Positions 1-6,728 of a stretch of DNA of 8,320 nucleotides are shown piece after piece. This DNA comes from an uncultured Bacteroidia bacterium (GTDB lineage Bacteria > Bacteroidota > Bacteroidia > Bacteroidales > UBA932). A program made the position numbers and the translations under genes. Location: NCBI GenBank assembly GCA_902795785.1, contig CADBMK010000190.1, forward strand, positions 1 through 8,320. Direction: 5' to 3'. The notes below the pieces were generated by a model that searched no databases, was not told where the DNA came from, and was given only the letters and a program-made list of their open reading frames with translations. Position 1 is the stretch's first letter. Every line of letters starts with the position of its first letter.

Positions 1-1037
1 GAACGTACACGCCGTCTTTGTATGAGAAGGATTTGATCGAACTTAAGAGCATTAAACTGAATTACTATATCAACCGTATTCTCGGTAATTATGACAAGGC
101 TCTTTATTATCTGGAGGAGTTCGAGAAGAAGCATTATATGAATATGTCAAACTCCTCAGGAGGTGATATAGAGTATCTTGACGCTCTCGCCAGAAACATG
201 ACCCTGCAGAGCCTTAATGCTGAGATGCAGGCTAGGGAACAGAATCAGAAGAATCACTATATGATCATCATTCTGATTGTACTCATCGTAGTAATCATCG
301 GTATAGTGTTTGCCAGCGTCATTGTTATCGCCTTCGTCAGGAGGAAGAACCGCCAGCTTGTGGACGCCAATCGCGCCAAGACAAGTTTCCTTCAGAATAT
401 GTCACACGAGATCCGTACCCCTATGAACGCCATCGTGGGTTTTGCACAGTTGATCTCGCTTCCTGAGGATATGGTTTCCACTGAGGAAAAGAAGCAGTAT
501 GTCCAGTATATCTCAAGGAATTCCAATATCCTTATGATGCTTGTTGACGATATCCTGGATGTCGGAGACATAGAGAACAAGCAGTATAGTATCCAGCTTG
601 ATGACGCATCGGTCAACGAGATTTGCCGCCAGGCCCTGAAGACCGTTGAGTGGAGAATCCCTCCTGGAGTAAAGAGTTATTATACGACTGACGTCGATGA
701 TTCATATATGATAAGGACTGATCCGAGAAGGGTTCATCAGGTGCTCGTGAATTATCTCACAAATGCCTGCAAGCATACTCACGAGGGAGAGATTTTCATA
801 GATGTATCTACGTCAAAGATTCCGGGCAGGATTGTGTTCTCGGTTACGGATACCGGAGACGGCGTTCCTAAAGAGGATGCGGAAAAGGTTTTCGAGCGTT
901 TCATGAAACTCGACGCATTTGCCCAGGGTGCAGGACTCGGACTCCATATCTGTCGTACCATTGCAGAGCGTCTGGGAGGAGAGTGTAAACTTGATACCAC
1001 CTATACAAAAGGTGCCCGCTTCCTGTTCATCCTTTAG
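1..1037 (+). CDS. Sensor histidine kinase with TPR-like N-terminal part, 5' end outside the window
   Basis: This is the C-terminal part of a two-component sensor kinase. The frame is open to the left edge (first full codon at 3), so the TTG at 18 is probably not the start. Residue numbers here count from that TTG. A TPR-like helix pair (about 18-40, with GNYDKALYYLEEFE) and a charged, probably coiled helix (about 60-80) precede one membrane segment (about 82-106). The HisKA domain follows with H-box SHEIRTPMNAIVGF and phospho-acceptor His130. The ATPase domain shows the N box (NYLTNACKHT, Asn249), G1 box (DTGDG, 278-282), F box (VFERF) and G2 box (GAGLGL, 304-309). It ends right after the ATPase fold, with no receiver or DNA-binding domain, so it is a classical kinase and not a hybrid. 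In Bacteroidota such TPR repeats usually lie in the periplasm before a single membrane helix. No response regulator is in the window, so the partner is unknown. The stop overlaps the convergent helicase gene. Confidence 0.93.
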   Translation, partial: TYTPSLYEKDLIELKSIKLNYYINRILGNYDKALYYLEEFEKKHYMNMSNSSGGDIEYLDALARNMTLQSLNAEMQAREQNQKNHYMIIILIVLIVVIIGIVFASVIVIAFVRRKNRQLVDANRAKTSFLQNMSHEIRTPMNAIVGFAQLISLPEDMVSTEEKKQYVQYISRNSNILMMLVDDILDVGDIENKQYSIQLDDASVNEICRQALKTVEWRIPPGVKSYYTTDVDDSYMIRTDPRRVHQVLVNYLTNACKHTHEGEIFIDVSTSKIPGRIVFSVTDTGDGVPKEDAEKVFERFMKLDAFAQGAGLGLHICRTIAERLGGECKLDTTYTKGARFLFIL

Positions 1038-3484
1038 TGTTTGACGCCTCTAGTCGCCGGAGCTTCAAGCGGATTGTCCGGCCAGAAGTGCTTTGGGTAA
1101 CGGCGCCTGAGTTCCTTGCGGACTTCAAAATATGTGTTGCTCCAGAAACTGCCCAGGTCGCTGGTCAGCTGGACGGGTTTAAATCCCGGAGACAGCAACT
1201 CCATCAGTACAGGTCGGCGCCCGGCGTCGACCTTTGGTGTATCACGCAGACCGAAACATTCCTGAAGACGCACTCTCAGGACCGGGAATTCGGCACCCTG
1301 GCGGTATTCCACGCGGATCTTGCTTCCCGTAGGCACTTCGATATGCGTAGGCGCGAATTTTTCTACGGCCTGCTGCTGCTCGAATGTAAGGATTGACCAG
1401 ATGGCCTGTACCAGGTCTATCTTTTTAAGGTCTGAAGCCGAAACGGACTTTCCCAGGAATGGAGGCAGCCATTCAGCCGCCCTTTCAAGTATTACGTCCG
1501 TCTCCAGTGACGGGAGCTCCAATTCCGGATGCCACTGGGCCACGGCGGATACCCTTCTCTGAAGATTACCGACTTCGTCCGAAAAGTCGAACATGCTGGT
1601 TCCGTCCTTCTTTGCCGCTTCGCAGATAATTTCTTCAATCCTGCTCCTGTCTATATCGTGGATTGGCTTTGAACTGACTGTAAGGTTGCCAAGCCTAATC
1701 TCGCGTCTTGCTACTATGTTACCGGTTTTAGGGTCCCTGCTTATATTGTCCTTTTCCTGATACAGGTCCTTAATATCCTCGGGATCCAGAGGGGCGGCAA
1801 GGAAGATTCTTCCGTCCTTTCCTTCGAATGTGTTCAGGTTGGCAATCGCTATGAACTTATTGCCTGCCAGGCTGTCCTGGGCATCCATTCTGGCCCGTCC
1901 TCCTCTGCTGAGAAGGAAGATTCCGGGTCCTTCGTCAGATTCCTTTGCTATCCTCTCGGGATAGGCCCTTGCTATAAGGGCCCCGGCCTTGTACGCGTCC
2001 GGAGAGGAGTTGTCTTCCCGGACCTTTACCATATCGCAGTACTGCTTGGAGATCTTTGCAATCCTGGCCCATTTTCTGTCATTTCTGGAGCGTCTGAGTT
2101 CTTCCAGCCTGATGCTGATGTCGGAGTCCTGGACGTTGGATGCCAGGGGATCCTTTTCCTCAAGAATGGCCGCGATATCTGCGGCGAGGGCTTTCTGTGC
2201 TGCGTCCCCGGAACTAAGAAGCATCATCGCAATACGCGGATGACACGGAATGGCTGCGAGTCTGCGGCCTCTCTGGGTTATCTTGCCTGAATTGTCTATG
2301 GCACCAAGGTCTTTCAGAAGGGAAGTGGCCCTGAATACGGATGCCGCCGGTGGGGGAGTTATCCAGGAAAGGGTCTGGATGTCATCCTCGCCCCAGGCTG
2401 CAACATCCAGGACTGTGCCCGTGAGATCGGCTTCAAGAATTTCCGGAACCCTGTTCTCTGCCATTATGGATTCGGTCCCTCTGCTCCACATCCTGTAACA
2501 GATTCCGGGGGCTACACGCCCTGCACGTCCTGCTCTCTGGGCTGCCATGTCCTTGCTGATCCTTACGGTTTCAAGGGAACTGAGCCTGGTCTGGCTGTTG
2601 AATGTCATCTTCCTGCAAAGACCGGAATCCACAACTATCCTTACACCCTCAATTGTCAGCGATGTTTCAGCGATAGGCGTGGAGAGGACCACCTTCCTCT
2701 GGCCCGGGAGACTCGGCGCAATGGCCTTCTGCTGCTCCTGTGGGGACAGTATTCCGTATAGTGGATACACATTGGTCCCGCCAAGGGTCCCTTCGAGAGC
2801 CTCGGCACATTTCCTGATTTCGGCTTCGCCGGGAAGAAAAACAAGTATGTCTCCCTCGTGATCCCGATGCGCCGTCCTGATTGTGTTCAGAATGTCGGCG
2901 TTCTCGCCGCAGTAAACTGTTTCTACCGGATACATCCGGCCCCTGCTCTTGATTACCGGCGCGTCAAGAGCCTTGCTGATGGCGTCCGTATCGATAGTCG
3001 CAGACATTATGACAATCTTCAGGTCTGGGCGGATTATCTTCTGGGATTCTCTTGTAAGTGCAAGGGCAAGGTCACTTGCAAGGCTCCTCTCGTGATACTC
3101 GTCAAATATGACAGCACTGACTCCGTCAAGTGTGGGGTCGCTGACAAGCATCTTGGTTAAGATGCCTTCTGTAAGTACTTCAATTCTGGTTTTGGCACTT
3201 ACCTTTGTATCGAACCTTATCCTGTATCCCACGGTCTGGCCGACCTTTTCTCCTATCATCAACGACATTCTCTCGGCTATCTGTCTTGCTGCCAGACGCC
3301 TTGGCTCCAGCATCAGGATTCTGCCTTCCATTTCCCCGAGGATGGTCAGCGGCAACAGGGTGGATTTGCCCGCTCCCGGAGGCGCGGTAATGACTGCCGA
3401 AGCACTTTTTTTTAGGCAGGAATTAACGTCAGAAACAATCTCCGACGCGGGTAAATTGGATAATATGTCCTTGCGAATAATCAT
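1034..3484 (-). CDS. hrpB: ATP-dependent RNA helicase HrpB (DEAH/RHA family)
   Basis: Complete 816-residue helicase, the usual HrpB length. Visible motifs, in order: Walker A APPGAGKST (34-42), DEYHERS (128-134, the DExH box), SAT (161-163), motif V STPIAETSLT (268-277) and motif VI QRAGRAGR (316-323). Together these form the two RecA-like domains. A winged-helix/HA2-like middle region and the HrpB-specific C-terminal domain follow. The latter is recognisable by RPVLMELLSPGFKPVQLT, the FWSNTYFEVRKELRRRYPKH block and WPDNP near the end. That C-terminal domain separates HrpB from HrpA. The protein is presumably a cytoplasmic NTP-driven RNA helicase; the physiological role of HrpB is not well settled. 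The ATG at 3484 puts about 33 residues before Walker A, as expected for the family, and there is no later Met to choose instead. A consensus -7 box lies 5 nt before this ATG. The gene is divergent from the lipoprotein gene and its stop overlaps the kinase stop. Confidence 0.95.
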   Translation of the reverse strand: MIIRKDILSNLPASEIVSDVNSCLKKSASAVITAPPGAGKSTLLPLTILGEMEGRILMLEPRRLAARQIAERMSLMIGEKVGQTVGYRIRFDTKVSAKTRIEVLTEGILTKMLVSDPTLDGVSAVIFDEYHERSLASDLALALTRESQKIIRPDLKIVIMSATIDTDAISKALDAPVIKSRGRMYPVETVYCGENADILNTIRTAHRDHEGDILVFLPGEAEIRKCAEALEGTLGGTNVYPLYGILSPQEQQKAIAPSLPGQRKVVLSTPIAETSLTIEGVRIVVDSGLCRKMTFNSQTRLSSLETVRISKDMAAQRAGRAGRVAPGICYRMWSRGTESIMAENRVPEILEADLTGTVLDVAAWGEDDIQTLSWITPPPAASVFRATSLLKDLGAIDNSGKITQRGRRLAAIPCHPRIAMMLLSSGDAAQKALAADIAAILEEKDPLASNVQDSDISIRLEELRRSRNDRKWARIAKISKQYCDMVKVREDNSSPDAYKAGALIARAYPERIAKESDEGPGIFLLSRGGRARMDAQDSLAGNKFIAIANLNTFEGKDGRIFLAAPLDPEDIKDLYQEKDNISRDPKTGNIVARREIRLGNLTVSSKPIHDIDRSRIEEIICEAAKKDGTSMFDFSDEVGNLQRRVSAVAQWHPELELPSLETDVILERAAEWLPPFLGKSVSASDLKKIDLVQAIWSILTFEQQQAVEKFAPTHIEVPTGSKIRVEYRQGAEFPVLRVRLQECFGLRDTPKVDAGRRPVLMELLSPGFKPVQLTSDLGSFWSNTYFEVRKELRRRYPKHFWPDNPLEAPATRGVKH

Positions 3485-3489
3485 TTTTA

Positions 3490-3497
3490 CAAAGATA
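3490..3497 (-). promoter_or_regulatory. Bacteroidota -7 promoter element for hrpB
   Basis: On the minus strand this reads TATCTTTG, an exact match to the Bacteroidota -7 consensus TAnnTTTG. Its last G is 5 nt before the hrpB ATG, so transcription should start at or almost at the start codon. No good -33 TTG is seen at the usual distance, which lowers confidence. Confidence 0.6.
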
Positions 3498-3502
3498 TTT
3501 CT

Positions 3503-3510
3503 TATTTTTG
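3503..3510 (+). promoter_or_regulatory. Bacteroidota -7 promoter element for the lipoprotein/barrel operon
   Basis: TATTTTTG matches TAnnTTTG exactly. It ends 31 nt before the ATG at 3542, predicting a leader of about 25 nt, which is A/T-rich and has no Shine-Dalgarno sequence. No clear -33 TTG is visible. It lies 5 bp from the opposed hrpB element, so the two promoters overlap. Confidence 0.55.
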
Positions 3511-3541
3511 TTATTGAACTAACTATTCAAAATACATTATT

Positions 3542-4615
3542 ATGAAAAGGTCATTACATTCCGCTCTTGCTTTTCTGGCATTGGGCGCTGTCGTAATCTC
3601 GTGCGATGATGCTTACGACCTGAACAATATCGAAAAAGAAATTACTGTTCTTCCAGGGCTGTCCGTTTCAATCAACCAGTCCCTTGACGATGTCTCCTCT
3701 GACAATATGCTTGATATGTCTTCTCTGGGTACAGGCTCTGATTATGATGATTCGGGTAATTATCTTGTGAACAGTTCTTCAAACAGCATTGCCAGTACAG
3801 TTTCGGGAAGTGATTATTCAGCCTTTCTTTCCGGCAATGAAATGTCGATTGATGGAACTCTTACTCTCAGCTTTGATGTCCCTGATTTTATGAAGGATGC
3901 AGAGTCTGATTTCAACATCCCTACGGCCGCAATCCAGCTTCATGCTTCGGGATTCGCAGGATGTACCCTCTCGGGTATAGCAAAGAAGGGAAATGTAAGC
4001 GTGCCTTTCACGGGCGTGGTTTCCTACGAGGATGTACTCCTTATTGATTCAGACGAGATCAAGGCTCTCTTTTCAAAATTTGACGGAGATATCCTTTTGA
4101 CCAATCTCAAGGTGAAGGTTCCGGCAGTTATGCCAACTTCAAAGTATAAGGTAGCCCTCGCCGGCTCCCTTTCATATACTCTCCAGGCAAAGTCTTTATT
4201 CACTTTGACATTTGCTCCGGGTTCAAGTCTGAGTTACACCTACACATTCAAGCTTGACGAACTTGGAATGGATTTCTCAAAGTTCTCGTTTACGGCAGAA
4301 AAGTTCATGGCTCAGGTTAATGTGAAGAACAGCCTTCCTCTTGAACTGAGCATCGTTTCCATCAAGACATCTGATATCAACGGTAGTATTGAGGTTTCAC
4401 CTGCCATTGCAGCGGGAACCGTGGATTCTCCTGCCACTACGACAGTTACCGCAACAGTTGTTTCCACCACTCCGGTTTCTGAAGTTAAGAAAGTTACCTG
4501 CACCATTAAAGCCGTTAACAAGACTGCCAGCCCTGTTACCATCAACAAGGACCAGTCTATTTCCCTCACCTTCGGAGAACTTAAGCTCATTTCTGGTATA
4601 ACCGTAGATTTCTAA
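3542..4615 (+). CDS. Secreted lipoprotein of unknown function, probably surface-exposed
   Basis: A 357-residue protein with a lipoprotein signal peptide: basic MKR, a hydrophobic stretch (about 8-19) and a lipobox ending VISC with the lipidated Cys at residue 21. Aspartates follow directly (CDDAYD), resembling the acidic lipoprotein export signal described in Bacteroidota for moving lipoproteins to the cell surface. After a Ser/Asp-rich linker (about 50-100), the rest is an alternation of short hydrophobic and polar strands, suggesting beta-sandwich domains. The C-terminal third is rich in Thr and Val (for example TTTVTATVVSTT) and looks Ig-like. There are no catalytic motifs, and I do not recognise a named family. 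It is the first gene of an operon with the barrel protein 12 bp downstream, so the two may form an outer-membrane pair; that is inference. The start is fixed by the signal peptide and by the promoter 31 nt upstream. Confidence 0.85.
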   Translation: MKRSLHSALAFLALGAVVISCDDAYDLNNIEKEITVLPGLSVSINQSLDDVSSDNMLDMSSLGTGSDYDDSGNYLVNSSSNSIASTVSGSDYSAFLSGNEMSIDGTLTLSFDVPDFMKDAESDFNIPTAAIQLHASGFAGCTLSGIAKKGNVSVPFTGVVSYEDVLLIDSDEIKALFSKFDGDILLTNLKVKVPAVMPTSKYKVALAGSLSYTLQAKSLFTLTFAPGSSLSYTYTFKLDELGMDFSKFSFTAEKFMAQVNVKNSLPLELSIVSIKTSDINGSIEVSPAIAAGTVDSPATTTVTATVVSTTPVSEVKKVTCTIKAVNKTASPVTINKDQSISLTFGELKLISGITVDF

Positions 4616-4627
4616 ATCCTTGAAGTC

Positions 4628-5971
4628 ATGAAAAAGATTATTGCTTTCGCAGCCATTGCCGCTGCATCCGTATCTTTGGCTTCGGCCCAGGATTTCAAGT
4701 CGGGATTCTTCCTCGACAATTATCTTTATGGCTATAATATCAATCCGGCTCTTCAGGCTGACAAGTATACTGGCGCATATTTCGGACTCGGTGTTTCAAG
4801 CCTTGAGACTTCTTTGAATTCCAATGTCGGAATTGACAATTTCCTTTTCCCTAAGGATGGCAAGCTCTATCTTGGCCTTAATAAGAACATTTCTGCTGAG
4901 GAGTTCCTTGGCGGATTGAAGAAGGATAACAGGGCGGGCGTTGGTGTTGGCTACAATATTTTCTCGTTCGGCTTAAGGGGTGCGGAAGGAAAGAGTTTTG
5001 TCAACGTGGCCCTGAATGTCAGGAGCCAGAACGGACTGTCCATTCCAAAGGGATTCTTCGAGTTCCTTAAATCTGGAGGAGAAGACAACACCTATGTAAT
5101 TGAGGATCTGAATATCAAGACGAAGAACTATGTGGAGCTTGCAGTCAACTATTCCAGAAAGATAGGTATCGTTACCGTAGGAGCTACCGTAAAGGGACTC
5201 GGAGGTATCGCTTATGCTGACGTGAATATTGACAGGATGGCCCTTAATATAAAGGACGACGTTGTAAGGGTTAGCAGCAAAGGCTCTTTCAACGCTGCAC
5301 TTCCTTATGGTAAGATCAAGTCTGATTCCGAGGGGTATATTGATTTCTCAGATATTGAGAAGGGTTCTGCCGGTGTAGCCGGTTACGGTGCCGCCGTGGA
5401 TCTTGGAGTCAAGGTGAATCTCCTTCCTAATCTCGCCGTTTCAGCTGCCGTATGTGACCTTGGAGCAGTTACCTGGAAGAAAGACCAGGGCGGTGTCATG
5501 GACAGCTCGTATGAGTTCAACTGGGACGATGACGACGATGCCGGTGATAATATCGAGGAAATGTTCAAGTTCAAGAGCGTTCAATACGACAAGAGTGAAT
5601 TTGAGATGCTTGATACCAGAATAAACCTTGGAGCAAGATACAGTTTCCTCTTTGCCCCTGATCTTTCAGTGGGAGCTCTCTGCACCCTTCGTATGGGAGA
5701 CAAACTTTCTAAGAATTCAGATATCAGGGTTGGAGTAACCTATACTCCTGGAAGAATCTTCAGTATTTCAGGTAACTATGGCCTCTCATCTTATGGCAAT
5801 GCTTTCGGTGCGGCTATGAACCTTCGTCTGCTGGGTATCAACCTCTTTGCCGGAATCGATGGTATCGCCACCAAGTATACTCCTCAGATGATTCCTGTAA
5901 GCTCGCCTGACATCGTTTTCAAGGGCGGCCTCTCAATCGTTATCGGATCTAAGAAGGCAAACAGGGATTAA
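4628..5971 (+). CDS. Predicted outer-membrane beta-barrel protein, DUF5723-like
   Basis: A 447-residue exported protein. The signal peptide is MKK, a hydrophobic core and ASA before Gln21, a typical signal peptidase I site. The mature part begins with FLDNYLYGYNINPAL, which resembles the start of Bacteroidota DUF5723 proteins; I recall this family rather than having searched for it. Most of the chain consists of alternating polar/hydrophobic strands with many Gly and aromatic residues, as in a transmembrane beta-barrel (for example AGVGVGYNIFSFGLRG, VSAAVCDLGAV, FSISGNYGLSSYG, AAMNLRLLGINLFAGIDG). A run of five Asp (residues 300-304, after FNW) is probably in a loop. The last residues (SKKANRD) are charged and do not end in the aromatic residue common in barrel proteins. 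It lies 12 bp after the lipoprotein gene and presumably shares its transcript. Its cargo or function is unknown. The stop overlaps that of tcdA within a palindrome. Confidence 0.85.
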   Translation: MKKIIAFAAIAAASVSLASAQDFKSGFFLDNYLYGYNINPALQADKYTGAYFGLGVSSLETSLNSNVGIDNFLFPKDGKLYLGLNKNISAEEFLGGLKKDNRAGVGVGYNIFSFGLRGAEGKSFVNVALNVRSQNGLSIPKGFFEFLKSGGEDNTYVIEDLNIKTKNYVELAVNYSRKIGIVTVGATVKGLGGIAYADVNIDRMALNIKDDVVRVSSKGSFNAALPYGKIKSDSEGYIDFSDIEKGSAGVAGYGAAVDLGVKVNLLPNLAVSAAVCDLGAVTWKKDQGGVMDSSYEFNWDDDDDAGDNIEEMFKFKSVQYDKSEFEMLDTRINLGARYSFLFAPDLSVGALCTLRMGDKLSKNSDIRVGVTYTPGRIFSISGNYGLSSYGNAFGAAMNLRLLGINLFAGIDGIATKYTPQMIPVSSPDIVFKGGLSIVIGSKKANRD

Positions 5972-5977
5972 TCCCTG
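5962..5977. repeat. Perfect 16-bp palindrome across the convergent stop codons
   Basis: CAGGGATTAATCCCTG is its own reverse complement. Its centre, TTAA (5968-5971), is the stop codon of the barrel gene on one strand and of tcdA on the other. As RNA it could fold into a 6-bp stem (CAGGGA/TCCCTG) with a UUAA loop. Only a weak U-rich tail follows on the tcdA side (TTTGCCTTCTT) and none on the barrel side, so a terminator role is possible but not clear. Confidence 0.7.
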
Positions 5978-6687
5978 ACTATTGAATTGTACACGTCCTG
6001 GACGATCAGTCCGGACAGAGTCATACCGAATATGGAGGTGATATGAACGAGTGATCCAAGATTGCCGTCGCCTCTGTTAGTCAGAACTTCCTCGTCATAG
6101 ACGCATTTGACCGTCTTGGCGGGGAATGTTTTTGCCTGCCGCATCCTCTTCCTTATTATTGCGGCAAGAGGACAGCCTTTGACATCCCAGAACTCTGCGA
6201 CGCGTATCCTCGTGGGGTCTATTTTCTTGGCGGCTCCCATTGCACTGAACACCTTGGCGTTTGTATCAGAAGCTCTAAGAAGAAGGGAAATCTTATCTTT
6301 GAGGGAGTCGATGGCATCTATTATATAGTCGTATGAATCCAGGTTGAATTCTTTGCAGCTCTCGTCGGTGTAGACTTTCTGAAGGGCAGTAATTTCGGCT
6401 TTAGGATTGATCTCAAGCAGCCTTTCTTTCATCGCTTCAACTTTCACCCTGCCGACAGTCTTGGTGGTGGCTTCCAGCTGGCGGTTGACATTGGAAGCGC
6501 AGACTACGTCGGAATCAACTATGGTGAGTTTCCTGATGCCTGAGCGGACCAGTCCCTCTGCGCACCAGCTTCCTACGCCACCCACTCCGAACAGGATGAC
6601 ATTTTTTTCTCCGATTGCTTCTACGACGTCTTCGCCCATAAGCAGGGACGCCCTTTCAAATAATTCTTTTTCAGTACTGCAGTTCAT
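5968..6687 (-). CDS. tcdA: tRNA threonylcarbamoyladenosine dehydratase TcdA (ThiF/E1-like)
   Basis: A 239-residue E1-like enzyme of the TcdA (CsdL/YgdL) family. It uses ATP to dehydrate and cyclise t6A at position 37 of ANN-decoding tRNAs into ct6A, in the cytoplasm. Visible features: the nucleotide-binding glycine loop GVGGVGSW (34-41), VDSD (57-60), SNVNRQ (65-70), which helps bind ATP, DAID (124-127) and the family block GAAKKIDPTRI (151-161). It is slightly shorter than the E. coli enzyme (about 268). The C-terminal hydrophobic helix typical of the family (about 211-230) is present. This family and MoeB/ThiF share the fold, but the GAAKKIDP block and overall length favour TcdA. It is the only gene of its transcription unit here, divergent from mtgA. 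A consensus -7 box ends 7 nt before the ATG. Its stop overlaps the barrel gene stop. Confidence 0.92.
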   Translation of the reverse strand: MNCSTEKELFERASLLMGEDVVEAIGEKNVILFGVGGVGSWCAEGLVRSGIRKLTIVDSDVVCASNVNRQLEATTKTVGRVKVEAMKERLLEINPKAEITALQKVYTDESCKEFNLDSYDYIIDAIDSLKDKISLLLRASDTNAKVFSAMGAAKKIDPTRIRVAEFWDVKGCPLAAIIRKRMRQAKTFPAKTVKCVYDEEVLTNRGDGNLGSLVHITSIFGMTLSGLIVQDVYNSIVRD

Positions 6688-6694
6688 AGGCCTG

Positions 6695-6702
6695 CAAAGT
6701 TA
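6695..6702 (-). promoter_or_regulatory. Bacteroidota -7 promoter element for tcdA
   Basis: On the minus strand this reads TAACTTTG, an exact TAnnTTTG match. It ends 7 nt before the tcdA ATG (6687), predicting a leader of only a few nucleotides. No -33 TTG is evident. Confidence 0.6.
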
Positions 6703-6713
6703 TAAAATATATG

Positions 6714-6721
6714 TATTTTTG
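6714..6721 (+). promoter_or_regulatory. Bacteroidota -7 promoter element for mtgA; decides its start codon
   Basis: TATTTTTG matches TAnnTTTG exactly and has the same spelling as the element at 3503. It ends 7 nt before the ATG at 6729. The upstream in-frame ATG at 6711 lies before this box and so would not be transcribed from it, which supports 6729 as the real start of mtgA. Confidence 0.6.
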
Positions 6722-6728
6722 TGCCCTT

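Noticed and set aside
18..20. TTG at 18 as the start of the histidine kinase.
   Set aside because: The frame is open to the left edge and the protein would begin in the middle of a TPR-like region, so the start lies outside the window.
1056..1082. Inverted repeat GCCGGA / TCCGGC just past the kinase stop, as a possible terminator.
   Set aside because: A 6-bp stem with a 15-nt loop and no T-tract, inside hrpB coding sequence, is likely chance.
1320..2861. Several 80-104-codon + strand frames inside hrpB.
   Set aside because: They are antisense shadows of a confidently identified helicase and do not resemble any protein family.
3108..3545. A 145-codon open frame on the + strand at the 5' end of hrpB.
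   Set aside because: It is antisense to the well-conserved HrpB N-terminal motifs and crosses the promoter gap. It has no recognisable domain.
4312..4601. Overlapping open frames on both strands in the 3' part of the lipoprotein gene.
   Set aside because: They arise from the Thr/Val-rich repeat-like codon composition there. The lipoprotein frame is supported by its signal peptide and operon position.
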